A stretch of DNA of 64,000 nt from Bacillus licheniformis DSM 13 = ATCC 14580 (GTDB taxonomy: Bacteria > Bacillota > Bacilli > Bacillales > Bacillaceae), in the NCBI RefSeq assembly GCF_000011645.1, contig NC_006270.3:2787501-2851500 (forward strand). Reading direction: 5' to 3'. Positions 32,014 to 40,601 of the stretch are shown here, piece after piece; within the stretch, counting starts at the first letter, position 1; each line of letters opens with the position of its first letter. The translations under genes were made by a program, and so were the position numbers. A model generated the notes under the pieces. It did not search any database. It had not been told where the DNA came from and was given only the letters and a program-made list of their open reading frames with translations.

Positions 32014-33318
32014 TTATTCAGTTAAAGCTGCCCTGACGGCGGAAATAAAATAAAGCGACCCGGTGATAACGACCACCGCTTTTTCCTCTTCAGCTTTTTC
32101 TTCGATATACCGGAAAACAGAGGCGATGTCTTCATCAAATGTTTTATAATCAGCGGTACTTTGCTCAAACAGCTTTTGAGCGGATTCCGCCCTCGGGAAA
32201 TCAAAGGATGTGAAGTGAATCGATGACGCAAACGACTCGATTTTGCGGATCATGTCTCTGTACGGCTTATCTTTAAGAGCGCTGAAGCATACGTGAATAT
32301 TCCGCCCGGCGAAGTGGGAGGAGATCGTCTCGGCCAGCCGCTCCATCCCTTCTTTGTTATGAGCGCCGTCGATATAAACAAGAGGCTTGTTCAATACCTT
32401 CTCAAACCGGCCGGGCCATCCCGCGTTACGAATGCCGCGTTTCAGCTCTTTTTCGCCGATCGCCGCATGTTTTTCGGCTGTCAGCCATTCGGCCGCAAGT
32501 ATGGCCAAAGACGCGTTTTGCCGCTGATGGGTGCCGATCAGGCTTGTTTCAATTCCTTCATAATGATGTAACGGTGTTTTCAACGAAAACTGCTCTCCCT
32601 CAGGCAATGAAAGCTCCCCGTACAGCTGGCAATCCTCGTGAAGGGATATAAAAGCAGATTCTGTCTCCATCGCCTTTCGCTTTATCACCTCAGCCGCTTC
32701 ATGCTGATGAACGGCTGTGATAACAGGAACGCCGCGTTTGATGATCCCTGCCTTTTCCGCGGCAATCTCTTTCAATGTACCGCCTAATATCGCCGTATGG
32801 TCATGGCCGATCGAAGTGATGACCGTTAACATCGGCTTCACGACGTTTGTCGAATCCAAACGGCCGCCTAAGCCCGTTTCAAAAATAACAAAATCTGTCC
32901 GCCTGTATTTAGCAAAATATAAAAATGCGCATGCCGTAATAATTTCAAATTCTGTGGCGGCTCCGAATTCGGTTTTTTCAAGCTCAAGGACAAGAGGCCC
33001 GACCTCATTAAAGAGCGCCGTCCATTCTTCATCTGAGATCGGGGCGCCGTCAACGCTGATCCGTTCGTTAAAGGTGATGATATACGGTGATGTGAAGGTG
33101 CCTGCTGTATAACCGGCTTCATTTAATACCGAACGGAGAAAAGCGATCGTTGAACCTTTTCCGTTTGTTCCGGCGACATGAACCGCATTGAGCTTTTTCT
33201 CGGGGTGCCCGAGCTTTCTCAGCAGCCATTCCATTCGTTCCAAACCCGGCTTCACGCCGAATTTAAGCCTTCCGTTAATCCAGCTGAGTGCTTCATCAAA
33301 CGTTTTGAACAAGCGCAT
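32014..33318 (-). CDS. folC: Folylpolyglutamate synthase / dihydrofolate synthase
   Basis: 434 residues, Mur-ligase-like ATP enzyme adding glutamates to folate. Seen are the P-loop HVAGTNGKGSTIAFL (about 46-60), FTSPYIITFNERI, FEIITACAFLYF, ETGLGGRLDSTNVV, the ITSIGHDHTAILGGTL block and the C-terminal domain with YIDGAHNKEGM. It follows valS by 75 nt in the same direction with an inverted repeat between them, and precedes comC. Confidence 0.96.
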   Translation of the reverse strand: MRLFKTFDEALSWINGRLKFGVKPGLERMEWLLRKLGHPEKKLNAVHVAGTNGKGSTIAFLRSVLNEAGYTAGTFTSPYIITFNERISVDGAPISDEEWTALFNEVGPLVLELEKTEFGAATEFEIITACAFLYFAKYRRTDFVIFETGLGGRLDSTNVVKPMLTVITSIGHDHTAILGGTLKEIAAEKAGIIKRGVPVITAVHQHEAAEVIKRKAMETESAFISLHEDCQLYGELSLPEGEQFSLKTPLHHYEGIETSLIGTHQRQNASLAILAAEWLTAEKHAAIGEKELKRGIRNAGWPGRFEKVLNKPLVYIDGAHNKEGMERLAETISSHFAGRNIHVCFSALKDKPYRDMIRKIESFASSIHFTSFDFPRAESAQKLFEQSTADYKTFDEDIASVFRYIEEKAEEEKAVVVITGSLYFISAVRAALTE

Positions 33319-33338
33319 TCCTTCCCTTCAATTGATGA

Positions 33339-33379
33339 AGGTGTTTTCCAGCGGCTTTAGAAAGACCTGGAAAACACCT
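33339..33379 (+). terminator. Inverted repeat between valS and folC
   Basis: 13-bp arms AGGTGTTTTCCAG (33339-33351) and CTGGAAAACACCT (33367-33379). The run CCTTTTT follows on the plus strand, so by shape it ends plus-strand transcripts, although both flanking genes are on the minus strand. Confidence 0.6.
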
Positions 33380-33393
33380 CCTTTTTCGTGTTA

Positions 33394-36036
33394 TCAGTTT
33401 TTCAATTCGGCGATTCTTTTTTCTACAGCTTCACGCTTCGCCGTATAATCGGCTTCTTTCGCCCGCTCTTCTTCAATGACATGTGCAGGTGCTTTTTTCA
33501 TAAATCCTTCATTGCTTAATTTCTTCTGAACCCGTTCAACTTCCTTCGTCAGCTTATCGAGTTCTTTTTGAAGGCGGCTGATTTCTTCGTCAATGTTAAT
33601 CAGACCTTCGAGCGGCAAGATCAGCTCGGCGCCAGATACGACAGCGGTCATCGCTTTATCGACCGCTTGAATATCCGTTCCGATCTGAAGAAGGCTCGGA
33701 TTCGTAAAGCGTTCTACGTACGAACGGTTTTCTTCAAGTCGTTCAGCGATTTCCGGCGTGCTCGTTTTAATATAAAGTTCAATCTGCTTGCTGAGCGGCG
33801 TGTTAACTTCGCTGCGGATGTTCCGTACGGCGCGGATGACTTCAACGAGAAGCTTCATATCCGCCGCGGCCTCGGTGTCCGTATATTCTTTGACGGCCTC
33901 AGGCCATTTGGCGACTGTAATGGATTCCCCTTCGTGAGGAAGATGCTGCCAAATCTCTTCCGTCAGGAACGGCATAAACGGATGCAGGAGGCGCATCGTT
34001 TGATCCAGCACATACGCTAAAATGGAGCGGGTTGTCTTCTTCGCCGCTTCATCTTCGCCGTAAAGCGGAAGTTTAGCCATTTCGATGTACCAGTCACAGA
34101 AATCATCCCAGATAAAATTGTAGAGATGGCGGCCAACCTCGCCGAATTCGTACTTGTCGGCCAGCTGTGTCACGGTTTCAATCGTTTCATTCAACCTTGT
34201 TAAAATCCACTTATCGGCAACGGATTTTTCCCCTGACAGGTCAAGCTCTTCGTATGTCATGCCGTCCATGTTCATCAGAGCGAACCTTGATGCGTTCCAA
34301 ATCTTGTTCGCAAAATTCCATGTTGACTCTACTTTTTCAAAGCTGAAGCGTAAATCCTGACCCGGAGAGCTTCCTGTTGCAAGGAAGTAGCGCAGCGAAT
34401 CCGCTCCGTACTTGTCGATTACATCCATCGGATCGACGCCGTTTCCGAGCGATTTGCTCATTTTGCGGCCCTGGTCGTCGCGGATGAGCCCGTGGATCAA
34501 GACATCTTTAAACGGACGTTCTCCGGTAAATTCGATACCTTGGAAGATCATTCTCGATACCCAGAAGAAAATAATATCGTAGCCTGTGACAAGGACGTTC
34601 GTCGGATAGTAGCGCTTGAAATCTTCCTCATCGATATCAGGCCAGCCCATCGTTGAAAACGGCCAAAGAGCGGAACTGAACCATGTATCAAGAACGTCTT
34701 TGTCCTGCTCCCAGTTTTCTGCATCTTCCGGCGCTTCAACGCCGACATAGATTTCACCGGTTTCTTTATGGTACCATGCCGGAATCCGATGGCCCCACCA
34801 GAGCTGGCGGGAAATGCACCAGTCGCGGATATTTTCCATCCAGTGCAGATACGTTTTTTCAAAACGGTCAGGGACGAAGTTGACTTTGCCTTCGCTTTTT
34901 TGCAATTCGATGGCGGCGTCGGCAAGCGGCTGCATTTGCACGAACCACTGTGTTGACAAATACGGCTCAACGACTGCTCCGCTTCGTTCGCTGTGGCCGA
35001 CCGAATGCGTATGTTCTTCAATCTTGAACAGCACGCCCTCTTCCTGAAGATCTTTCACGATCTGCTTGCGGCATTCAAAACGGTCCATGCCTTTATATTG
35101 AAGGGCATTGTCATTCATCGTGCCGTCTTCATTCATGACGAGAATGCGTTCAAGGTTGTGGCGGTTTCCGATTTCAAAGTCGTTCGGATCATGGGCAGGC
35201 GTAATTTTGACGGCGCCTGAACCGAATTCCATATCGACATAGTCGTCTCCGACAATCGGGATTTCTCTGCCCGTGATCGGCAGAATGACCGTTTTTCCGA
35301 TTAGGTGTTTGTACCGCTCGTCTTCCGGATGCACCGCAACCGCTGTATCGCCGAGCATTGTTTCCGGACGGGTCGTCGCAATTTCAATCGAGCCTGAACC
35401 GTCTTTCAGCGGATATCGCATATGATAGAACGCACCTTGTACGTCTTTATAGATGACTTCGATGTCTGACAAAGCCGTTTTGGTTGCCGGATCCCAGTTA
35501 ATGATATATTCTCCGCGGTAAATCAGCCCTTTTTCATAAAGCTTTACAAATACTTCGCGCACCGCTTTAGAAAGCCCCTCATCGAGGGTGAACCGCTCCC
35601 TAGAATAATCGAGGCCGAGACCGAGCTTTGCCCACTGGCTGCGAATAAAATCGGCATATTCCTCTTTCCAATTCCATGTTTCTTCAAGGAATTTTTCGCG
35701 TCCGAGATCATAGCGCGTTTTTCCTTCTTCACGAAGCTTCGCTTCTACTTTTGCCTGGGTTGCAATACCGGCGTGGTCCATACCCGGCAGCCAGAGCACG
35801 TCATAGCCCTGCATCCGTTTCATTCTTGTCACGATATCCTGCAAGGTGGAATCCCAAGCATGCCCCAAGTGCAGCTTACCCGTCACATTCGGCGGGGGAA
35901 TGACAACGGTGTACGGTTCTTTTTCAGGATCGTTTTTCGCTTCGAAAAATTTGCCGTTCACCCAATAGTCGTATCTGTCTTTTTCAACTGCAGACGGATC
36001 GTATTTTGTCGGCATCGTCAGTTCTTGATTATCCAT
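33394..36036 (-). CDS. valS: Valyl-tRNA synthetase
   Basis: 880 residues, the same length as in B. subtilis. Class I synthetase with signature PPPNVTGKLHLGHAW (HIGH-type, about 45), the editing domain in the middle (TTRPETMLGDTAVAVHP), KMSKSLGN near 525, the anticodon-binding helices, and a C-terminal coiled-coil arm (about 810-880, LQKELDKLTKEVERVQKK). The ATG at 36034-36036 has GGAGG with 8-nt spacing; the frame is open another 41 codons into the T-box leader and that part is non-coding. It is controlled by the valine T-box upstream. Confidence 0.98.
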   Translation of the reverse strand: MDNQELTMPTKYDPSAVEKDRYDYWVNGKFFEAKNDPEKEPYTVVIPPPNVTGKLHLGHAWDSTLQDIVTRMKRMQGYDVLWLPGMDHAGIATQAKVEAKLREEGKTRYDLGREKFLEETWNWKEEYADFIRSQWAKLGLGLDYSRERFTLDEGLSKAVREVFVKLYEKGLIYRGEYIINWDPATKTALSDIEVIYKDVQGAFYHMRYPLKDGSGSIEIATTRPETMLGDTAVAVHPEDERYKHLIGKTVILPITGREIPIVGDDYVDMEFGSGAVKITPAHDPNDFEIGNRHNLERILVMNEDGTMNDNALQYKGMDRFECRKQIVKDLQEEGVLFKIEEHTHSVGHSERSGAVVEPYLSTQWFVQMQPLADAAIELQKSEGKVNFVPDRFEKTYLHWMENIRDWCISRQLWWGHRIPAWYHKETGEIYVGVEAPEDAENWEQDKDVLDTWFSSALWPFSTMGWPDIDEEDFKRYYPTNVLVTGYDIIFFWVSRMIFQGIEFTGERPFKDVLIHGLIRDDQGRKMSKSLGNGVDPMDVIDKYGADSLRYFLATGSSPGQDLRFSFEKVESTWNFANKIWNASRFALMNMDGMTYEELDLSGEKSVADKWILTRLNETIETVTQLADKYEFGEVGRHLYNFIWDDFCDWYIEMAKLPLYGEDEAAKKTTRSILAYVLDQTMRLLHPFMPFLTEEIWQHLPHEGESITVAKWPEAVKEYTDTEAAADMKLLVEVIRAVRNIRSEVNTPLSKQIELYIKTSTPEIAERLEENRSYVERFTNPSLLQIGTDIQAVDKAMTAVVSGAELILPLEGLINIDEEISRLQKELDKLTKEVERVQKKLSNEGFMKKAPAHVIEEERAKEADYTAKREAVEKRIAELKN

Positions 36037-36065
36037 TTTCAAACCTCCAACAGTATTAAACGGCT

Positions 36066-36350
36066 GAACAATAAAAAAGAGTCCTCTTGATCCTGTTAAA
36101 AGGACGAAGAGAACTCTCTCGCGGTACCACCTTTTTTCATGAATGCAAAAAAAACGCATTCACGCACTTAAATGGGATAACGGGACTTTCCCGAATTTCT
36201 CTACTTTTTTGTTCGAGAAATTGCGCTCCTGGGCGACCTTCCAAAAAAGACTGACTGGGAGCCTTTCAGCGAACCGGCTTCCCTCTCTGCAAGCGTCTGT
36301 TTTTGTACTCTTCCCATTCAAAGCGGGTGATCATTGACTTTTCAGCACGT
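36066..36350 (-). promoter_or_regulatory. Valine T-box riboswitch of valS
   Basis: Leader RNA on the minus strand. The conserved T-box sequence GGTGGTACCGC is at 36121-36131. A terminator follows (36079-36118, AGAGT/ACTCT outer arms with AAGAG and TCCT pairs, then T-run at 36072-36079). The upstream part has Stem I-like pairing (GGGAAGCC with GGCTCCC) and a GUC triplet (36235-36237) fitting a valine specifier. Uncharged tRNA-Val is expected to favour readthrough. Specifier identity is inferred. Confidence 0.92.
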
Positions 36351-36497
36351 ACTTTTTCTTTTTCTTATATTACTAAATCTTTTTCATTTTCGTCAATCAT
36401 CTTTTCCGTTTTTCTGTTGTTTTATACGAGATTGGGCCATGCACACAAGCTCCTTTTCCTCATATGATGCTGTAACGAAAAGGAGAGGAGGCATAAG

Positions 36498-36689
36498 ATG
36501 CGAAAAAAATTCAACACATATTCATTCCAGCCGTGGCTGAAGCAAGTCAGGCTTGTTGCTGTTCAAGTCGTCCTCCCGATTACGATATTCCAGGGCATCC
36601 GCACGATCATCTTTCCTACCACATTTGATGTCCTCCTTTTGGGCATTCTCATATTCCTTGCGTGCGCCTTTCACCTTGACTGGATTTAA
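36498..36689 (+). CDS. yszA: Small membrane protein, probable YszA
   Basis: 63 residues: a basic N-terminus (MRKKFNTYSFQPWLKQVR) and two hydrophobic segments (LVAVQVVLPITIF and VLLLGILIFLACAFHL). The ribosome site AGGAGG is 7 nt upstream of the ATG. Position between valS and ysxE on the opposite strand agrees with yszA of B. subtilis; function unknown. It starts about 150 nt from the beginning of the valS leader, and converges on ysxE. Confidence 0.72.
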   Translation: MRKKFNTYSFQPWLKQVRLVAVQVVLPITIFQGIRTIIFPTTFDVLLLGILIFLACAFHLDWI

Positions 36690-36696
36690 GCACGAA

Positions 36697-36725
36697 AAAA
36701 AGTCCGCATCATGATGATGGGGACT
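36697..36725 (-). terminator. Terminator of ysxE
   Basis: Minus-strand AGTCCcCATCAT/GATGcGGACT followed by seven T. The stem includes the last codons and stop of ysxE. Confidence 0.83.
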
Positions 36726-37731
36726 CTGTTTCTTCCTGCAGTTTTCTGTTTTCTTCCGTCTCGTGAATGCTCATCACAAGCGGCTCAGCGTTTTTCATTT
36801 GCCAGTACGCCTTTAAAAGCCTTGTACAGGCTTCTTTTTCCCCGAGCCCCTTCTCATGTTCGTAGCGGTTCAGTACGCCGAATACAGGCCCCGGGTAAGC
36901 CATATAGCTGAGGAATAAGCCGATTTCTTCCTCCCGCAAAGGATAGACATTGTGATACGTATAAAACCAGTTTACACATTCCGTGCACATAACGGGGTTC
37001 GTCTTAAACATTCTAGTAAAAAATACGATGAGATCATTTGCAGGCGGCGCATGTCCCGCTTTCTCAAAGTTCGTAAAGTAACCCGTTCCGGTATCGTTAT
37101 AGAGAAAATGCCGAACGGACAGGTGCCCGTGGTTTAAGACCATTCTGGCAGACTCTTTTTCTCTCATGGCTTCATGCCAATCTTCAAGGCGGGCGAGCGC
37201 AAAGTCGGCAGCTGATATCGTCTCTTTGAAATACATGGCCGCCTGAAGCTGGAACGGGGACATATACCATTCGTTTTCCGCTTTCATGATGAATGCTTCA
37301 TATTTCTGTTTTTGCTGTTCCCATTTCCGTTTTGTCCGTTCATAGTGTCCGAGTATTTCTTCCCGCCTCACGCCGAGCTCTTTTTCCGTCCGCTGGTGAA
37401 GAAGAGCGATTTCTTTAAACATATATTCGTGTTTTTGATCCCGCTCTTCCTCCCTTTCAAGAGTAAGCCAGGGCATGAGATAGCAGACATCTTCTCCGGC
37501 TTGCGTTAAAAATTCGCCTGTGCGGTTTCGATAGACAGGAACGAACTGCCTGTAGCCTTTTTCCTCCAGCATGATCATCTGTTCCGTGAAGCGGGTGTTT
37601 CTTGAAGCCGCCAATTTTTTCAGAGCAAATACACCGTGATCCGTATACACTTTCCACACCTTTGAACTGACGGACTCCATATATTCAGGCGTAAGACCGT
37701 ACTCATTTAAAACAGACTGGATGCCTTCCAT
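36709..37731 (-). CDS. ysxE: Spore coat-associated kinase-like protein YsxE
   Basis: 340 residues of the CotS/YsxE group, a protein-kinase-like (aminoglycoside phosphotransferase-type) fold found on spores. An N-lobe lysine (GVFALKKLAA) and a catalytic-loop-like MVLNHGHLSVRHFLYND near residue 210 are seen, but the usual HxDxxxxN is changed to HGHLSVRH and a clear metal-binding DFD is missing, so catalysis is doubtful. It follows spoVID by 27 nt; the pair are a known coat-morphogenesis operon. The ATG at 37729-37731 with GTGGTGA is used instead of the GTG at 37743. Confidence 0.88.
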   Translation of the reverse strand: MEGIQSVLNEYGLTPEYMESVSSKVWKVYTDHGVFALKKLAASRNTRFTEQMIMLEEKGYRQFVPVYRNRTGEFLTQAGEDVCYLMPWLTLEREEERDQKHEYMFKEIALLHQRTEKELGVRREEILGHYERTKRKWEQQKQKYEAFIMKAENEWYMSPFQLQAAMYFKETISAADFALARLEDWHEAMREKESARMVLNHGHLSVRHFLYNDTGTGYFTNFEKAGHAPPANDLIVFFTRMFKTNPVMCTECVNWFYTYHNVYPLREEEIGLFLSYMAYPGPVFGVLNRYEHEKGLGEKEACTRLLKAYWQMKNAEPLVMSIHETEENRKLQEETESPSS

Positions 37732-37758
37732 CGGCTTCACCACATTTTTATCAATGCA

Positions 37759-39132
37759 TTAGGCATGGCTGTTTTGATAATCCGGTATATAAAGGATCTG
37801 TCCCTCTTTTAATTCCTCGTCAAGGGAAAGGGAATTCATCCGGATGAGCTGCTGGACGTTAATATCATAGCGCTCGCACAGAAGATCAATCGTATCATTT
37901 TGCTGAACGATGCACATCCTCATTCGAGTAAACTCCTCCTCTCCCTGCTTTGTAAACAGCTTTGTCAAATAGAGTGCGTTGTCGTTTTCCTTTGCTGACA
38001 CTTCCTGTTCATCCGCTGCCTGCATTTCATCTCTTTCTTCTTCGGGCTCCGTCTGCTCATGAAACGAATATTCCGGGATTTCAATCGTATGCCCGGCTTC
38101 CTCTTCTTCATCAATCGCTTCTGCTTCCTGTGTCACCTCAACCTCAAAAGCCTCAGGCTCCCTGTCATTCTGGTCTTCCTTCAGAAGAGGAGGAACACTG
38201 TAGAACGGGTTCTCTTTCAGTTCCTCGTGAGGTTGATAAGAGCTGTGCGACAGCTCCGGCTCTTCTTCCGCTTCTTCTCTTTTCAGCTCATATTCTTCCG
38301 GTTCCTCTTCCACTTTCTCTCTTTTCAGCTCATATTCTTCCGGTTCCTCTTCCACTTTCTCTCTTTTCAGCTTATATTCTTCTTCCGGCTGTTCAAGAGA
38401 GGCTTCTTTTTGATTTTCTATTTCGCGCTTCGTACGCTCTGCCGCCGACAAAGACGCTGTAAAAAACGGTTTAGCTTCCTCTGTGTCGTTTCCGAGAAAC
38501 GACTGGTAAATCGGAACCGTTTCCTCACCGGTATCATGTTCTTCCGCCTGTTCTTCGTCCTGCTCTTCGTAAGGTCTGTCAAGCTGGATCAAATATTCTT
38601 TCTCTTCACCCTGATCTTCGTCGTTTGAAGGTGATCTGTAGGCAGGTTCGAGCTCCTCTTCCGGATGGACGGCCGCAGGCATAGTGCGCGGTTCTTCTTC
38701 ACCCGCTTCACCGCTCACATTCAAGAGGCCTTCAATCGCCAAATCAGCCTGAATCGTCAGCATCCTCGCATCTGTCAGCTGATAATCGAAAGCGTCAATA
38801 AAAACAAATACGTCGTTTAAATGATTGACTTTGTCTTTCGGGATGGTGATATCCACTGGGAAACAATGCGTCAGCTCTGCGCTGCCGTCCCCTTTCAGCT
38901 TTACATCTTCTACAAATCGGCTTGTCGCAGGCAGCTCTGCATACTCCCGGGTTTGATCTATGTTGTATTCGCCTGTCAGCTCTAATGACCCTCGTATGGA
39001 TACATAATCATTTACTTCCTGAACGGTAATGTCAGGATCCAATGAAATCGATAATAATTCGGATACTTCCTGTCCTTTTTGAAAACAGATTGACTCTTCT
39101 ACAGAAAATTGCAAACGATTGTTTTGCGGCAA
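37759..39132 (-). CDS. spoVID: Spore coat assembly protein SpoVID
   Basis: 457 residues. The N-terminal domain (about 1-150, LQFSVEESICFQKGQEVSELLSIS onward) drives coat encasement with SpoIVA; a long acidic middle region (about 155-400) is rich in Glu; the C-terminal LysM domain (about 405-455, IVQQNDTIDLLCERYDINVQQL) binds lipid II or the forespore surface. Residues about 245-300 contain tandem 14-residue repeats. SpoVID recruits SafA, also encoded in this window. It is upstream of ysxE in one operon. Confidence 0.94.
   Translation of the reverse strand: MPQNNRLQFSVEESICFQKGQEVSELLSISLDPDITVQEVNDYVSIRGSLELTGEYNIDQTREYAELPATSRFVEDVKLKGDGSAELTHCFPVDITIPKDKVNHLNDVFVFIDAFDYQLTDARMLTIQADLAIEGLLNVSGEAGEEEPRTMPAAVHPEEELEPAYRSPSNDEDQGEEKEYLIQLDRPYEEQDEEQAEEHDTGEETVPIYQSFLGNDTEEAKPFFTASLSAAERTKREIENQKEASLEQPEEEYKLKREKVEEEPEEYELKREKVEEEPEEYELKREEAEEEPELSHSSYQPHEELKENPFYSVPPLLKEDQNDREPEAFEVEVTQEAEAIDEEEEAGHTIEIPEYSFHEQTEPEEERDEMQAADEQEVSAKENDNALYLTKLFTKQGEEEFTRMRMCIVQQNDTIDLLCERYDINVQQLIRMNSLSLDEELKEGQILYIPDYQNSHA
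38262..38400 (-). repeat. 42-bp tandem repeat within spoVID
   Basis: A 42-bp unit is repeated in phase, with full copies at 38281-38322 and 38323-38364 and degenerate copies on both sides. It encodes the 14-residue unit KREKVEEEPEEYEL. Confidence 0.9.
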
Positions 39133-39151
39133 ACTGATATCCTCCCTTCAC

Positions 39152-39168
39152 CTAATTTTTAAAATTAG
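39152..39168. repeat. AT-rich perfect palindrome upstream of spoVID
   Basis: CTAATTTT-T-AAAATTAG, 20-36 nt before the spoVID start and next to its ribosome site. It could be a regulator site or a small RNA stem; no known consensus is recognised. Confidence 0.6.
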
Positions 39169-39242
39169 ATGTCAGTAAAGATGTATGTGAAAAGCAGGCA
39201 GAATATGAACAGAAAAATCAGCAGCCGTTTTCGGCACCATGC

Positions 39243-39277
39243 AAAAAAGAGCCGCCGGCAATGTCCGGCAGCCCTTT
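39243..39277 (-). terminator. Terminator of the hem operon
   Basis: Minus-strand GCTGCCGG/CCGGCGGC stem with a short loop followed by TCTTTTTTGC, just after hemL. Confidence 0.92.
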
Positions 39278-39280
39278 TCT

Positions 39281-40576
39281 TTATCTGGAGCGGCTGATTC
39301 TTTCGAATACGCGTTCAGCAGCTTTAATCGTATGCTCAATGTCGTCATCCGTATGAGCGGTTGACAAGAACAGCCCTTCAAACTGTGAAGGCGGCAGAAA
39401 CACGCCTTCATCGGCCATTCCTTTATAATATTCGGCAAACAGTCCGAGGTCAGACTGTTTCGCTGTATCATAATTGATGACCGGTCCATTTGTGAAGAAA
39501 AAGCCGATCATAGACCCCGCCCTGTTGAATGTACACGGAATGCCATTTTTCTCTGCAGCTTCAGAAATTCCTTTTTCCAAGCGGTCAGCTTTGCGGGAGA
39601 ATTCCCGGTAGGATTCAGGGGTCAGCTGTTTCAACGTTTCAAGTCCGGCTGTCATGGCAAGCGGGTTGCCGGACAGCGTCCCGGCCTGATAGATCGGACC
39701 GCTCGGCGCGATCTTCTCCATGATTTCCGCCTTTCCTCCATAAGCGCCGACAGGAAGACCGCCGCCGATCACTTTTCCGAGGCATGTCAAATCAGGCGTC
39801 ACCCCGAAATAGCCTTGGGCACAGTTGTAATCCACCCTGAATCCTGTCATCACTTCATCAAATATCAGCAGGGCGCCATGCGTCTCAGTCAGCTCGCGAA
39901 GCCCTTCGAGGAACCCTTTAACCGGCGGTACGACGCCCATATTGCCAGCGACAGGTTCAACGATGACGCCTGCAATGTCATCTCCGAATTCTTGAAAGAC
40001 AAGTTTCATGCTTTCCAGATCATTGTAAGGAACGGTAATCGTGTTTTTTGCAATGCTTTCCGGAACTCCGGGGCTGTCAGGGAGGCCGAGTGTCGCTACT
40101 CCCGAGCCCGCTTTAATCAGCAGGGAATCACCGTGTCCATGGTAGCAGCCTTCAAATTTTACGATTTTGTTACGGCCTGTGTATCCGCGCGCCAGCCGCA
40201 AGGCGCTCATCGTCGCCTCCGTACCGGAGCTCACCATCCGGACGATTTCTATGGAAGGAACGCGGTCGATGACAAGCTCGGCAAGCTCGGTTTCCAGTTC
40301 TGTCGGCGCACCGAAGCTTGTCCCGTGTTCTGCCGCCTTTTGAATCTCTTTCACCACTTTTTCATTGCTGTGGCCCAAAATAAGCGGTCCCCATGACAGG
40401 ACATAATCGATGTATTCGTTTCCGTCAATATCATAGATTTTTGATCCTTTTCCCCGCTCCATAAAAATCGGGTCCATGTTGACTGATTTAAAGGCTCTGA
40501 CCGGGCTGTTCACCCCGCCCGGCATGACTCGTTGCGCCTCTTCGAATGCCGCTTTAGACTTCTCATAGCTCCGCAT
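39281..40576 (-). CDS. hemL: Glutamate-1-semialdehyde 2,1-aminomutase
   Basis: 431 residues. A PLP enzyme converting glutamate-1-semialdehyde to 5-aminolevulinate, the second step of C5-pathway haem synthesis. The pyridoxal-lysine motif is LGKVIGGGLPVGAYGG (about residue 267); substrate-binding blocks MPGGVNSPVRAF and VSSGTEATMSALRLARG are present. It is the last gene of hemAXCDBL, after hemB by 25 nt, with a terminator behind it. Confidence 0.97.
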   Translation of the reverse strand: MRSYEKSKAAFEEAQRVMPGGVNSPVRAFKSVNMDPIFMERGKGSKIYDIDGNEYIDYVLSWGPLILGHSNEKVVKEIQKAAEHGTSFGAPTELETELAELVIDRVPSIEIVRMVSSGTEATMSALRLARGYTGRNKIVKFEGCYHGHGDSLLIKAGSGVATLGLPDSPGVPESIAKNTITVPYNDLESMKLVFQEFGDDIAGVIVEPVAGNMGVVPPVKGFLEGLRELTETHGALLIFDEVMTGFRVDYNCAQGYFGVTPDLTCLGKVIGGGLPVGAYGGKAEIMEKIAPSGPIYQAGTLSGNPLAMTAGLETLKQLTPESYREFSRKADRLEKGISEAAEKNGIPCTFNRAGSMIGFFFTNGPVINYDTAKQSDLGLFAEYYKGMADEGVFLPPSQFEGLFLSTAHTDDDIEHTIKAAERVFERISRSR

Positions 40577-40601
40577 CCTCTAAAACCCCCAGTTCAAATT
40601 C

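Noticed and set aside
36037..36159. N-terminal extension of valS
   Set aside because: The extra 41 codons lie within the T-box terminator and antiterminator; ValS homologues start at the ATG at 36036.
38281..38364. Possible CRISPR-like repeats
   Set aside because: The 42-bp units are directly joined without spacers and are in frame inside spoVID.
38059..38628. 189-codon Phe/Arg-rich frame opposite the spoVID repeats
   Set aside because: Product of reverse-reading Glu/Lys-rich repeats; low-complexity, no ribosome site.
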